Below are positions 23,810-32,275 of a stretch of 64,000 bases of DNA, one piece after another. Every line of letters starts with the position of its first letter. Positions within the stretch are counted from its first letter, which is position 1. The position numbers and the translations under genes were made by a program. The stretch is from Haloferax denitrificans ATCC 35960 (lineage in GTDB: Archaea > Halobacteriota > Halobacteria > Halobacteriales > Haloferacaceae), in the NCBI RefSeq assembly GCF_000337795.1, contig NZ_AOLP01000019.1, positions 186,001 to 250,000 on the forward strand, in the 5' to 3' direction. The notes beneath the pieces were generated by a model, which searched no databases, was not told where the DNA came from, and was given only the letters and a program-made list of their open reading frames with translations.

Positions 23810-25903
23810 ATGGGAGAGCTATCCGAATTGTTCGCGCCGAACCGAATCGCGGTGGTCGGTGCGACCGAGCGCGAAGGAGCAATCGGGCGGGCAATCATGG
23901 ACAACCTCATCGACGAGTTCGACGGTGAGGTCGTTCCGGTCAACCCCAAGTACGACGAACTGTTCGGCCTGCAGTGCTACGGCGACGTCGGCGAGACGAA
24001 CGCCGACCTCGCGGTCATCGTCGTTCCCCCGAAGGTCGTCCTGCCGGCGATGAAGTCCGCCGGGGAAGCGGGTATCCAGAACGTGGTCGTCATCACCGCC
24101 GGCTTCGGCGAGACGGGCAGTGAGGGCGCCGCCCGCGAGCAGGAACTCCGCGATATCGCCGAGGAGTACGACCTCAACGTCGTCGGCCCGAACAGTCTGG
24201 GCATCATGAACACGGACGTGGGCATGAACGCGACGTTCGGCCCCGACATGGCCCTCGACGGCAACATGTCCTTCATGAGCCAGTCGGGCGCGTTCATCAC
24301 GGCCGTCATCGACTGGGCCAACGACGAGGACATCGGCTTCAAGGACATCGTCTCGCTGGGTAACAAGGCCGTCCTCGACGAGGCCGACTTCATCGAGACG
24401 TGGAACGACGACCCCGACACCGAGGTCATCATCGGCTACCTCGAAGGCATCTCGGCGGGCCGCGAGTTCATCGACTCCGCCCGCGACGTGACGAAGGACA
24501 CGCCCATCGTCCTCGTCAAGTCCGGCAAGACCGACGCCGGCGCGCAGGCCGCCTCCTCGCACACCGGAACCATCGCCGGCTCCGACGCCGCCTACGAGGC
24601 CGGCCTCGAACAGGCGGGCGTCATCCGCGCGGAGTCCGTCCAGCACCTGTTCGACACCGCCCGCGTGCTGGGCGACCAGCCGCTCCCCGAGAACAAGGAC
24701 GTGGCCGTCATCACGAACGCCGGCGGCCCCGGCGTCATGACGACCGACGCCATCGGCGAGTCGGAGCTGAAGATGGCCGACTTCACCGACGAGACGCTCG
24801 AAGCCTTCTCCGAGTCGCTCCCCGCCGAGGGGAACATCTACAACCCGGTCGACATCGTCGGCGACGCCGACAACGCCCGGTTCAAGGAGGCCCTCGACGT
24901 GGCGCTCGCCGACGACAACGTCGGCATGGCGCTCGTCCTGACCTGTCCGACGGCCGTCCTCGACTACAACCAACTCGCCGCCGACACCGTCGAGCTACAG
25001 GAGAAACACGACAAGCCAATCGCCGCCTGTTTCATGGGCGGCGAGCGCGTCGACGCCGCGTCCGACGTGATGAAGGACGCCGGCATCCCGAACTACTTCG
25101 ACCCCTCGCGCGCCGTCGACGGCCTCGAGGCGCTCTCGAAGTACGCCGACATCCGCCAGCGCGAGTACGACGCGCCCACCGAGTTCGACGTGGACCGCGA
25201 GCGCGCCCGCGAAATCCTCGAAACCGTCAAGGACCGCGACGAGACCCGCCTCGGCGTCGAGGCGATGGAACTGCTCGACGCCTACGGCATCGAGACGCCG
25301 ACCGGCGACATCGTCGACGACCCGGCCGACGCGCTCGAAGTCGCCGAAAACATCGACGGCAACGTCGTGATGAAAATCGTCAGCCCGGACATCCTCCACA
25401 AGTCCGACATCGGCGGCGTCAAGGTCGGCGTCGAAAACGAGGACGTCTACGACGCCTACGAGGACCTCATCACCCGCGCGAAGAACTACCAGCCCGACGC
25501 CAACATCCTCGGCGTGCAGGTCCAGGAGATGGTGAACCTCGACGACGGCGTCGAGACCATCGTCGGCATGAACCGCGACCCGCAGTTCGGCCCGCTCATG
25601 ATGTTCGGTCTCGGCGGCATCTTCGTGGAAATCCTCGAAGACACGACGTTCCGCGTCGCGCCCGTCTCCGAGACGGAAGCAGAAGACATGACGAAGGAAA
25701 TCGACGCCGCGCCGATGCTCCGCGGCGCCCGCGGTAACGACCCGGTCGACATCGGCGGCATCACGGAGACCATCCAGCGGCTCTCCCAACTCGTCACCGA
25801 CTTCCCGGCCATCCTCGAACTCGACATCAACCCGCTCGTCGCCCTGCCGGACGGCGTGAAGGCCGTCGACGTTCGACTCACCGTCGACCCGGACGAACTT
25901 TAA
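23810..25903 (+). CDS. acd: ADP-forming acetate-CoA ligase (fused alpha-beta)
   Basis: A 697-residue cytoplasmic enzyme that converts acetyl-CoA + ADP + Pi to acetate + CoA + ATP, the archaeal way of making ATP from overflow acetyl-CoA. Residues 1-130 are the CoA-binding domain (NRIAVVGATEREGAIG). His251 in SSHTGTIAG is the phosphorylated histidine of the alpha part. The ATP-grasp beta domain occupies about 470-697 (GNVVMKIVSPDILHKSDIGG; MMFGLGGIFVEIL). Fusion of both halves is the haloarchaeal form. ATG 23810 is chosen by the TATA box and the domain start. The BioD/DRTGG gene follows after 26 nt, probably in the same operon. Confidence 0.93.
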   Translation: MGELSELFAPNRIAVVGATEREGAIGRAIMDNLIDEFDGEVVPVNPKYDELFGLQCYGDVGETNADLAVIVVPPKVVLPAMKSAGEAGIQNVVVITAGFGETGSEGAAREQELRDIAEEYDLNVVGPNSLGIMNTDVGMNATFGPDMALDGNMSFMSQSGAFITAVIDWANDEDIGFKDIVSLGNKAVLDEADFIETWNDDPDTEVIIGYLEGISAGREFIDSARDVTKDTPIVLVKSGKTDAGAQAASSHTGTIAGSDAAYEAGLEQAGVIRAESVQHLFDTARVLGDQPLPENKDVAVITNAGGPGVMTTDAIGESELKMADFTDETLEAFSESLPAEGNIYNPVDIVGDADNARFKEALDVALADDNVGMALVLTCPTAVLDYNQLAADTVELQEKHDKPIAACFMGGERVDAASDVMKDAGIPNYFDPSRAVDGLEALSKYADIRQREYDAPTEFDVDRERAREILETVKDRDETRLGVEAMELLDAYGIETPTGDIVDDPADALEVAENIDGNVVMKIVSPDILHKSDIGGVKVGVENEDVYDAYEDLITRAKNYQPDANILGVQVQEMVNLDDGVETIVGMNRDPQFGPLMMFGLGGIFVEILEDTTFRVAPVSETEAEDMTKEIDAAPMLRGARGNDPVDIGGITETIQRLSQLVTDFPAILELDINPLVALPDGVKAVDVRLTVDPDEL

Positions 25904-25929
25904 ACACTTCACCACCCTATCACTCAACA

Positions 25930-27066
25930 ATGAACACGGTACTCGTCACCTCGACCGGAGAAAGCACCGGGAAGACCGCAATCACGCTCGCACTCGGCGT
26001 CCTCGCCAAGGAGCGCGGGCTGGACGTGGGCTACATGAAGCCCAAGGGCACCCGCCTGCAGTCCAGCACCGGCAAGACCCTCGACGAGGACCCGATGCTC
26101 GCCCGCGAACTGCTCGACATCGACGCCGAGATGCACCAGCTCGAACCCGTCGTCTACTCCCCGACGTTCATCCAGGGCGCGGTCCGCGGCAAGGAGAACG
26201 CCGAGGAGCTCTCGGAGGTCATCTCCCACCACTTCGAGGACATCTCGGCCGGCAAGGACCTGATGCTCATCGAGGGCGGCGGCTCCTACCGCACCGGCGG
26301 CATCGTCGACCTCACCGACGGCGACGTGGCGAACCTCCTCGACGCCGAGGTCATCCTCGTCGCCGACTACCAGCACCCGAGCGACCTCGACGACGTGGTC
26401 GCGGCGGTCGAAGACATCGGCCCCGACCGCCTCGCCGGCGTCGTGTTCAACCGCGTGAGCGACGCCGTCTACGACGAACTCGAAACCGAGATCGCGCCGT
26501 TCCTCGAAGCCCGCGGCGTCCCCGTCCTCGGCGTCGTCCCGACCGAGAAGGACCTCGCGGGCGTCACCGTCGAGGAACTCGCGAACGAACTCGGCGCGGA
26601 CTTCGCCACCGATGCCCCGACCGACGCCTTCGTCGAGCGCTTCCTCGTCGGCGCGATGGGCGGCGACGCGGCGCTCCGCTACTTCCGCCGCACGAAGAAC
26701 GCCGCGGTCATCACCGGCGGCGACCGCGCGAACATCCAGCGCGCCGCGCTCGAAGCCCCCGGCGTCAAGTGTATCATCCTCACCGGCGGCCACCGACCCG
26801 TCGGGGCCGTCATCGGCAAGGCCGAAGAGAAGGGCGTCCCGGTGCTCCTCGTCAACGGCGACACCCTCTCTGTGACCGACCGCGCCGAGGACATCGTCAG
26901 CACGGGCCGCACCCGCGACGAGCGCACGGTCAACCGGATGCGCGACCTGCTGTACGAACACGCCGACATCGACGCCATCATCGGCAACATCGAGCCGTCC
27001 GGTGACGGCGGTGCGGCTGACGACGGTGCGGCTGACGACGACGCGGCCGACGGCGACGACGAGTAA
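25930..27066 (+). CDS. BioD-like P-loop protein with DRTGG domain (phosphotransacetylase N-domain-like)
   Basis: A 378-residue protein. The P-loop GESTGKT is at 10-16 in a dethiobiotin-synthetase-like domain (about 1-200) with LIEGGGSYRTGG and VILVADYQ. Residues about 220-330 form a DRTGG domain, as in the N-terminal part of bacterial phosphotransacetylases, without the catalytic PTA domain. The C-terminus is an acidic tail with a 15-bp coding repeat (about 27006-27050). The location 26 nt after acd suggests it senses or regulates acetyl-CoA/acetate flux. That is inference; catalysis is not established. Confidence 0.8.
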   Translation: MNTVLVTSTGESTGKTAITLALGVLAKERGLDVGYMKPKGTRLQSSTGKTLDEDPMLARELLDIDAEMHQLEPVVYSPTFIQGAVRGKENAEELSEVISHHFEDISAGKDLMLIEGGGSYRTGGIVDLTDGDVANLLDAEVILVADYQHPSDLDDVVAAVEDIGPDRLAGVVFNRVSDAVYDELETEIAPFLEARGVPVLGVVPTEKDLAGVTVEELANELGADFATDAPTDAFVERFLVGAMGGDAALRYFRRTKNAAVITGGDRANIQRAALEAPGVKCIILTGGHRPVGAVIGKAEEKGVPVLLVNGDTLSVTDRAEDIVSTGRTRDERTVNRMRDLLYEHADIDAIIGNIEPSGDGGAADDGAADDDAADGDDE

Positions 27067-27096
27067 CGACCGACGCGTCGGCACGGCATCGACTGC

Positions 27097-27102
27097 TTTT
27101 TT
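27097..27102 (+). terminator. T-tract terminator after the acd operon
   Basis: A T6 run about 30 nt after the stop at 27066, in GC-rich surroundings, fits archaeal oligo-T termination. Confidence 0.45.
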
Positions 27103-27114
27103 CGGGATTCGAAC

Positions 27115-27303
27115 TCAGACGCCGTTCTGGCCACCCTCGCGGCTATCGAGGTAGTCGTTGAGGAGCGACGGCGCGAACACGCCGACCGCGAGCAACGCGA
27201 AAAACGAGAGGACGAACTCGCCGGTGACTATCTCCACGAGATAGGCGATGGGGAGGGCGGCGAGGACGAACCCGATGATGACGAGCGTCTGACGGGAGAA
27301 CAT
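27115..27303 (-). CDS. Small membrane protein (62 aa)
   Basis: Two hydrophobic helices (about 7-25 and 29-48) and a short charged tail (LDSREGGQNGV). The ATG at 27303 is the only plausible start. It is followed upstream by the M24 peptidase gene on the same strand at a gap of 39 nt. The function is unknown. Confidence 0.65.
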   Translation of the reverse strand: MFSRQTLVIIGFVLAALPIAYLVEIVTGEFVLSFFALLAVGVFAPSLLNDYLDSREGGQNGV

Positions 27304-27342
27304 ACGCCCGCAACGTTAGTCAGCGATTTAACAGCTTTGCGC

Positions 27343-27954
27343 CTAACAGCGCCAGCCGCGGTCGGTGTCGTTCAGGAGTTCCGCGCCGTCTTCGGTGACG
27401 ACGACGAGGTCCTCGATTCGGACGCCGAACTCGTCGGGGAGGTAGACGCCCGGTTCGACGCTGAACACGTTCCCGACTTCGAGTTCGCGGTCGCTCCCGG
27501 CGACGATGTAGGGTTCCTCGTGCACGTCGAGGCCGACGCCGTGGCCGGTCCGGTGGATGAAGCGGTCGCCGTAGCCCGCCTCCTCGATGACCTCGCGGGC
27601 CGCGCGGTCGACGTCGCCGGCGGCGACGCCCGGTTCGACGGCCTCGACGGCGGCGGTCCGGGCGGCCTGCACGACGCCGTGGACCTCCGCGAACTCCGCG
27701 GGCGGCTCGCCGGCGAAGACGACGGTCCGGGTCTGGTCGCTCGGGTAGTGGTCGACGACGGTGCCGAAGTCGAGGACGACCGGGTCGCCCGACTCGATGA
27801 CGCGGTCGCCGTGGCTGTGGTGCGGCATCGCCCCGTTCGGGCCGGAGCCGACGAGCGGGCCGAAGGGAATCCCCTCGCCGCCCTCGTCGGCGAGGAGGCG
27901 CTCGATTTCCGCGGCGAGTTCGTTCTCGGTCATGCCGACGGCGTCAGCGCCCAT
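27343..27954 (-). CDS. M24 metallopeptidase (Xaa-Pro type), catalytic half of a frame-split gene
   Basis: A 203-residue frame holding the pita-bread catalytic domain with all five metal ligands visible: Asp in VVLDFGTVVD, Asp in SDQTRT, His in GHGVGLDVHEE, Glu in VEPGVY and Glu in VRIEDLVV. Normally this domain follows a creatinase-type N-domain in one chain. Here the N-domain lies in the adjacent frame (27944-28450). The two frames overlap by 11 nt around GACTATGGGC; removing the one T would fuse them as ...RVRDMGADAVG.... It could be a sequencing error, a true frameshift, or reinitiation at the overlapping ATG (27954). Confidence 0.8.
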   Translation of the reverse strand: MGADAVGMTENELAAEIERLLADEGGEGIPFGPLVGSGPNGAMPHHSHGDRVIESGDPVVLDFGTVVDHYPSDQTRTVVFAGEPPAEFAEVHGVVQAARTAAVEAVEPGVAAGDVDRAAREVIEEAGYGDRFIHRTGHGVGLDVHEEPYIVAGSDRELEVGNVFSVEPGVYLPDEFGVRIEDLVVVTEDGAELLNDTDRGWRC

Positions 27955-28450
27955 AGTCGCGGACGCGCTCGACGGCGCGGTCGACGGCCGCCCCGGCGCG
28001 GCGGAGCGCGTCGAGTTCGGCGTCGTCCTTCCGCGCGCGGAGCGGCGCGACGACCTCGCCCGCGAGACCGAAGTCGGCGGCGGGGAGCGCCGCCCGGAGG
28101 TCCTGCGAGAAGCGCGCCCACATCGTGTCGTCGACGAGGACGCGGCCGCCGGCGAGGTCGAGGTCCGAGACGATGTCCGCGAGGGCGTCCCGCGGGTCGT
28201 CGTCGTCGCTCCACGTGCGCACGTCCGCGACCCACGACTCGGCGCGGACCTGCGTCTCGTAGAGGTCTGGGACGAGAAACACCGGGTCGCCCTCGCGGGG
28301 GACGAAAAGAAGCAGATGGCGCTCCGCGGGCGCTTCGTCGAAGCCCGAGAGGTACAGCAGGTTTCGGCTGGGGAACAACACGGTCGCGTCGGCGTCCGCG
28401 TCGGTCAGTCGCTGTTGGCAGGCGCGGGTTCGTCGTTCGAAGGGCGTCAT
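27944..28450 (-). CDS. M24 peptidase N-terminal (creatinase/aminopeptidase P-like) half of a frame-split gene
   Basis: A 168-residue frame from ATG 28450 (MTPFERRTRACQQR). It contains the non-catalytic N-domain pattern DATVLFPSRNLLYLSGFDEAPAER (residues about 22-45, read in two parts) and FVPREGDPVFLVPDLYETQ, ending with KDDAELDALRRAG and the coupling helix. A TGA at 27944-27946 then cuts it off just where the catalytic domain should begin. On its own it would have no peptidase activity. See the catalytic-half entry for the frame relation. Confidence 0.75.
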   Translation of the reverse strand: MTPFERRTRACQQRLTDADADATVLFPSRNLLYLSGFDEAPAERHLLLFVPREGDPVFLVPDLYETQVRAESWVADVRTWSDDDDPRDALADIVSDLDLAGGRVLVDDTMWARFSQDLRAALPAADFGLAGEVVAPLRARKDDAELDALRRAGAAVDRAVERVRDYGR

Positions 28451-28542
28451 GCGAGTCGATACGAGCGCCGGGAGAAAAGCGTGGGCGGTCCGCGAGCGCG
28501 TGCCGGGGCGCTGGCCACCGGTCGGCCCGTCCCGCGGGCGAC

Positions 28543-29646
28543 CTACGCCCCGAGGTCGAGCGGGTCGTAGAGCTGGCCGGTGATGGACTCGAAGGCGTCG
28601 GAGGCGGTCACGAGGCCGACCACGGAGCCGCTTTCGGGGTCGCGGACCATGGCGAGTTCCTGATTCTCTGCTTGGAAGCGGTCGATGAGGTCGCTGACCG
28701 AGAGGTCCGAGGGTACCGAAAGCGGGGGCGCGGCGATGTCGTCGAGGCGGCGGTCGCCCGACTGGAGGCGGTCGATGTTCGAGAGCACCGTCGGCGCGTA
28801 GACGACGCCGCGCACGTCGTCCAGCGAGTCGCCGACGAGCGGGAACCGCGAGTGCTGGGGGTTCGCCCGGACGCGTTCGAGGCTCTCGTCCGTGGTCGCG
28901 TCGGCCGAGAGCGCGACGACGCGGTCCGCGGGGACCATCACGTCGCGAACGGGTAACTCCCCGATTCGGAGCGCGTTGAGCACCTCCTCGCGGCGGTCCT
29001 TCGGAAGCGAGCCCTGCGAGAGGATGTCCCCCATCTGGCTTCGGACCTCGCCGCGACTGAGACGGGGTCCCTCTCCCGCGGAGCCGTCGCCGTCCTCGTC
29101 GTCGATTTCGGCTTCTTGCCACGACCGGGTTATCTCCACGCCGCCGAGCGACAGCAGGCGCTTTGCCAGCCAGTCGGCGACGACGATGACCGGGTACATC
29201 AGCTTCGTCCAGCCGTAGAGGACGGGCGCGGTGTACTTCGCCACCGCGCGGGAGCGCTCGACGCCGAGATACGTCGGCACCTGCTCGCCGAGGACGACGT
29301 GCGAGAGGTTGATGACGACGAGCGCCAGCCCGACCGAAAGCGACGTGTGGGAACCCGCCGTTCCGCCGCCGCCGAGGACCGCGTCGAAGGTGGCCGCGAC
29401 GGCCGGTTCGGCGACGACGCCGAGGCCGACGCTGGCGATGGTAATCCCGACCTGACAGCCCGAGAGATACACCTCCAGCCGTTCGGTCATCTCCCACGCG
29501 AGTTCGAGACCGCGGGAGCCCTCGAAGGCGGACTCGTCGAACTGCGGGACGCGCGTCATCGCGAACTCCGAAACGACGAAGAAGGCGTTCGCGAGCAACA
29601 ACACGAGGCCGCCGCCGAGGCGAAGCGCGGTTTCGACACCTACCAT
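28543..29646 (-). CDS. CNNM/HlyC-type transporter protein with CBS pair
   Basis: A 367-residue protein starting at ATG 29646 (MVGVETALRLGGGLVL). Residues 1-190 are a DUF21/CNNM membrane domain of about four helices, with NAFFVVSEFAMTRV, SGCQVGITIASVGLGVVAEP and NLSHVVLGEQVPTYLG. Residues about 225-350 are two CBS domains (VRDVMVPADRVVAL; FPLVGDSLDDVRGVVY; LVTASDAFESITG). No CorC_HlyC C-terminal domain is present. The family transports or senses Mg/Co or related cations (CorB/CNNM). It is divergent from the gene at 29835. Confidence 0.88.
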   Translation of the reverse strand: MVGVETALRLGGGLVLLLANAFFVVSEFAMTRVPQFDESAFEGSRGLELAWEMTERLEVYLSGCQVGITIASVGLGVVAEPAVAATFDAVLGGGGTAGSHTSLSVGLALVVINLSHVVLGEQVPTYLGVERSRAVAKYTAPVLYGWTKLMYPVIVVADWLAKRLLSLGGVEITRSWQEAEIDDEDGDGSAGEGPRLSRGEVRSQMGDILSQGSLPKDRREEVLNALRIGELPVRDVMVPADRVVALSADATTDESLERVRANPQHSRFPLVGDSLDDVRGVVYAPTVLSNIDRLQSGDRRLDDIAAPPLSVPSDLSVSDLIDRFQAENQELAMVRDPESGSVVGLVTASDAFESITGQLYDPLDLGA

Positions 29647-29803
29647 GTGAGCCGAGCGTTCGAACCGGACACCCCTGAGGGTGTCGGCTCGGACCGGCGG
29701 TGCGAACCTCTCGCGGGCGATGCACTGCCGGGGGACCGAGTCCGAGCGGTCCAAATCGGTCCGAAGCGGCCGGTGTGCGAGATAAACCTTAGCGCTCGAA
29801 CAG

Positions 29804-29810
29804 TTTTATC
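29804..29810 (+). promoter_or_regulatory. TATA box for the membrane protein at 29835
   Basis: TTTTATC lies 25-31 nt before the ATG at 29835. This decides between that ATG and the upstream TTG at 29826. Confidence 0.55.
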
Positions 29811-29834
29811 TCGCGAGGCGTCGCATTGTCACTC

Positions 29835-30872
29835 ATGAGTTGGAAAGCAATCGACGCCCTCGACGACGCTCGTGACGCCACGGCGTCGCTCCTCCTCCCG
29901 TTCGACGCGGGCCGCTGGGCGCGCCTCGCATTCATCGCCCTCTTCATCGGTGGGCTCGGCGGAAGCGGTGGTGCCGGAAGCAACAGCGGCACGACCGTGA
30001 GCAATGGAGGCGGGTCGACCGACATTCCGGTCGACTCGTTGCCCGGGTTCGTGACGCCCGAAAACGTCATCGCCGCGGTCATCGCGCTCGTGGCGGTCGG
30101 CCTCGTCCTCGGCCTCATCTGGTCGTTCGTCGGCTCCGTGATGCAGTTCGTCCTCGTGGACGCCGTCGTCACGAAAGACGTTCGCATCCGCAAACCGTTC
30201 CGCGAGCGCTTCTGGCTCGGCGTCAGACTGTTCGCGTTCCAAATTGGCCTGCTCATCGCCATCATCACGGTCATCGGACTCCCGGTCGCGGCCGTATACT
30301 TCGGCTCCGTCGCGGTCACGCCCGGGATTGCCCTCCTCGCCATCCCGCTTGTGTTTCTCGCCATCGGGCTACTGTTCGTGAGCGCCATCATCGTGCAGTT
30401 GACGACCGACTTCGTCGTCCCGACGATGATAGCCGAAGACCGCGACCTCCTGTCGTCGTGGGGCCGGGTCGTTCCGGTGTTCCGCGCCGAACTCTCCGAG
30501 TTCGGACTGTACGTCATCGTCCGGTTCATCCTCGGCATCCTCGCGAGCATCGCCGTCGGCATCGCGGCGCTCCTCGCTACCGTCGTCGTCGCCATCCCCT
30601 TCGCCATCGTCGGCGGCGCGGCGTTCCTCGCGCTCAACGCCGCGAACGTCGCGCTGTTCTCGACGGTCGGACTGGTCGTCTTCGGCGCGCTCGGGGTCCT
30701 GTTCGTCCTCGCGGCCATCGCTGTCAGCGCGGTCGTCCAGATGCCCGTCGTGACGTACTTCCGGTACTACTCGCTGTTCTTGCTCGGGAGCGCCGACGAC
30801 TCGCTCGACCTCGTCTCGCAGTTCCGGTCCGACGACGACTCGTCGGCCCCCGAGGGCCCGACGCCCGCCTGA
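29835..30872 (+). CDS. Polytopic haloarchaeal membrane protein
   Basis: A 345-residue protein starting at ATG 29835 (MSWKAIDALDDARDATASLL). About six helices are seen, with a long Gly/Ser/Asn-rich outer loop after the first (GGSGGAGSNSGTTVSNGGG). Charged cytoplasmic loops (VTKDVRIRKPFRERFW; VPTMIAEDRDLLSSWGRV) separate helix pairs. The C-terminal tail is acidic. It looks like a widespread haloarchaeal family of unknown function that is not a transporter type I can name. Confidence 0.78.
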   Translation: MSWKAIDALDDARDATASLLLPFDAGRWARLAFIALFIGGLGGSGGAGSNSGTTVSNGGGSTDIPVDSLPGFVTPENVIAAVIALVAVGLVLGLIWSFVGSVMQFVLVDAVVTKDVRIRKPFRERFWLGVRLFAFQIGLLIAIITVIGLPVAAVYFGSVAVTPGIALLAIPLVFLAIGLLFVSAIIVQLTTDFVVPTMIAEDRDLLSSWGRVVPVFRAELSEFGLYVIVRFILGILASIAVGIAALLATVVVAIPFAIVGGAAFLALNAANVALFSTVGLVVFGALGVLFVLAAIAVSAVVQMPVVTYFRYYSLFLLGSADDSLDLVSQFRSDDDSSAPEGPTPA

Positions 30873-30940
30873 GAGCCGACGACACGCTCGCAGGTCCGGC
30901 GCGCTCGCCCGTCGAGCCCTGAACCACCCGTCACACTCCG

Positions 30941-30945
30941 TTTTT
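30941..30945 (+). terminator. Possible T-tract terminator
   Basis: TTTTT about 70 nt downstream of the stop at 30872, preceding an A/T-rich promoter for the next gene. Confidence 0.3.
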
Positions 30946-30986
30946 CGCGCCTCGTCGACGTGCCCGTCTCGGGCGATAAGCGGTGA

Positions 30987-30996
30987 TTAATTAATA
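30987..30996 (+). promoter_or_regulatory. TATA box for the zinc-ribbon protein at 31020
   Basis: TTAATTAATA, 24-33 nt before the ATG at 31020, is one of the most A/T-rich elements in the window. Confidence 0.55.
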
Positions 30997-31019
30997 CGTT
31001 GACACGCATCGGTGCCGGT

Positions 31020-31190
31020 ATGTCCTTCGAATGGGTCTCGTACTTCACGTGCGAGGAGTGTGGGCTGGAGCGCCCGTCGGTGGAGGTGCCCTACGACCGA
31101 CTCGGCTACGCGGTCTGTCCGAACTGCGGCGCGGAGACGCGCCCGGCCGCCCCGGCGACGACCGACGCGTCGACGCTGGCGGATGGGTAG
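31020..31190 (+). CDS. Small zinc-ribbon protein
   Basis: A 56-residue protein from ATG 31020 (MSFEWVSYFTCEECGLE). Two CxxC knuckles (CEEC and CPNC), 20 residues apart, form a rubredoxin-like zinc ribbon. The C-terminal tail is Ala/Thr-rich. Such micro zinc-finger proteins are abundant in Haloferax, and some affect motility and biofilm formation; the role of this one is unknown. It may be co-transcribed with the next small gene (30-nt gap). Confidence 0.78.
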   Translation: MSFEWVSYFTCEECGLERPSVEVPYDRLGYAVCPNCGAETRPAAPATTDASTLADG

Positions 31191-31220
31191 ACACTTCGGC
31201 CTCCGCCGTCATCGCCCGGT

Positions 31221-31448
31221 ATGAGTTGGACGGAGGTCCGCCGAGACGACCGCATCGTGGAGTGGGAACGGAGCGACGGCCACGCGACCATTCGGCTCCG
31301 ACGCGGGCCGAACGCGTGGCACGTCAGGGTCGACCGACTCTACCAGTCCGCCGAGGGCCGCGGCTACGAGGGCGAGCGCTTCGAATCGGAGCCGGATGCC
31401 CGCGAGGCCGTCGACGCGTGGAAAGCCGAGTACGACGTGGAGAACTGA
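31221..31448 (+). CDS. Small haloarchaeal hypothetical protein
   Basis: A 75-residue soluble protein rich in Trp, Arg, Glu and Asp (MSWTEVRRDDRIVEWERSD). The predicted beta strands (ATIRLRRG, WHVRVDRL) precede a C-terminal helix (AREAVDAWKAEYD), giving a compact beta-sheet-plus-helix shape like small DNA- or protein-binding domains. No family function is known to me. It ends convergent with the CBS-ParB-like gene, 1 nt apart. Confidence 0.7.
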   Translation: MSWTEVRRDDRIVEWERSDGHATIRLRRGPNAWHVRVDRLYQSAEGRGYEGERFESEPDAREAVDAWKAEYDVEN

Positions 31449-31449
31449 G

Positions 31450-32232
31450 CTACTGGAGTCGGCGCGTCGTCTCGACCAGCGGGTGTCGGGCGTAGTCGAC
31501 GATGTCGATGTCCGAGATGGACTTCAGACCCTCCTTTTCTGCGGTCCGTTGCATCCCGAGTTCGACGGGGTCGTCGACGACGATGACGTAGGCGTCCATC
31601 TCCTCGATGCCGATGCGGTCGGCCGCGAGGACGCGGTGGTGGCCGTCCGCGAGGAGCAACGTCCCGTTGTTGTCGATGACGACGAGCGGCTCCGCGAGGC
31701 CGCGTTCGAGTTCGTACCGGCGGCCGTCGAGTTCGTCGGCGTAGACGCGCGCCTGCGTGGGAATGAGGTTCGAAAGCGCGACGGTCCGGCGCTCTTGGTG
31801 GACCGTGATGCCGTGAATCTGTTCGAGCGTCCGCATGAGTTTGCCCACCTTCTCGGGCGTCGCGCGCTCGATTTGGCTTCGGATGACGTCGGTGTTCGAG
31901 ATGATGCCGACGAGGTTGCCCGCGTCGTCGACGACCGGGAGCTTCTGGATGCCCGACCGAAGGATGACGCGGGCGGCGTCGTTGACGTCCATCTCGGGAT
32001 GGGCGACGACGAGGTCCGTCGCCATCACCGTCTCGATACTCGCGTCGTCGTCCGACAGGAGGATGTCTCGGGCCGTGACGAACCCCTCGGCCTTGCGACC
32101 GTCACAGACGGGAAATCCGTTGTGGCCGTCGCTTTCCGCGATGCGTTGGGCGACGTCCGCGACCGTGTCGGTCGGAGAGACGGTCTGGACCTCGCGCGTC
32201 ATGTACTCCTTGACGGTCGCTTTAGTACTCAT
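31450..32232 (-). CDS. Two-CBS-domain protein with C-terminal ParB-like domain
   Basis: A 260-residue protein starting at ATG 32232 (MSTKATVKEYMTREVQTVSP). Residues about 8-60 and 65-120 are a CBS pair, an adenosine-nucleotide or AdoMet sensor (VQTVSPTDTVADVAQRI; DDAGNLVGIISNTDVIRSQI). Residues about 150-250 form a ParB/sulfiredoxin-like fold with PLVVIDNNGTLLLADGHHRV, where DGHHR matches the GxHR box of ParB-type CTPases/nucleases. Signal-dependent nucleotide chemistry is a reasonable inference. It lies downstream of the TrkA_N-DHH gene. Confidence 0.82.
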   Translation of the reverse strand: MSTKATVKEYMTREVQTVSPTDTVADVAQRIAESDGHNGFPVCDGRKAEGFVTARDILLSDDDASIETVMATDLVVAHPEMDVNDAARVILRSGIQKLPVVDDAGNLVGIISNTDVIRSQIERATPEKVGKLMRTLEQIHGITVHQERRTVALSNLIPTQARVYADELDGRRYELERGLAEPLVVIDNNGTLLLADGHHRVLAADRIGIEEMDAYVIVVDDPVELGMQRTAEKEGLKSISDIDIVDYARHPLVETTRRLQ

Positions 32233-32275
32233 CTCCCACCTGATAGGGCCACCGTCGGCAAAAACGTGTGGGCGC

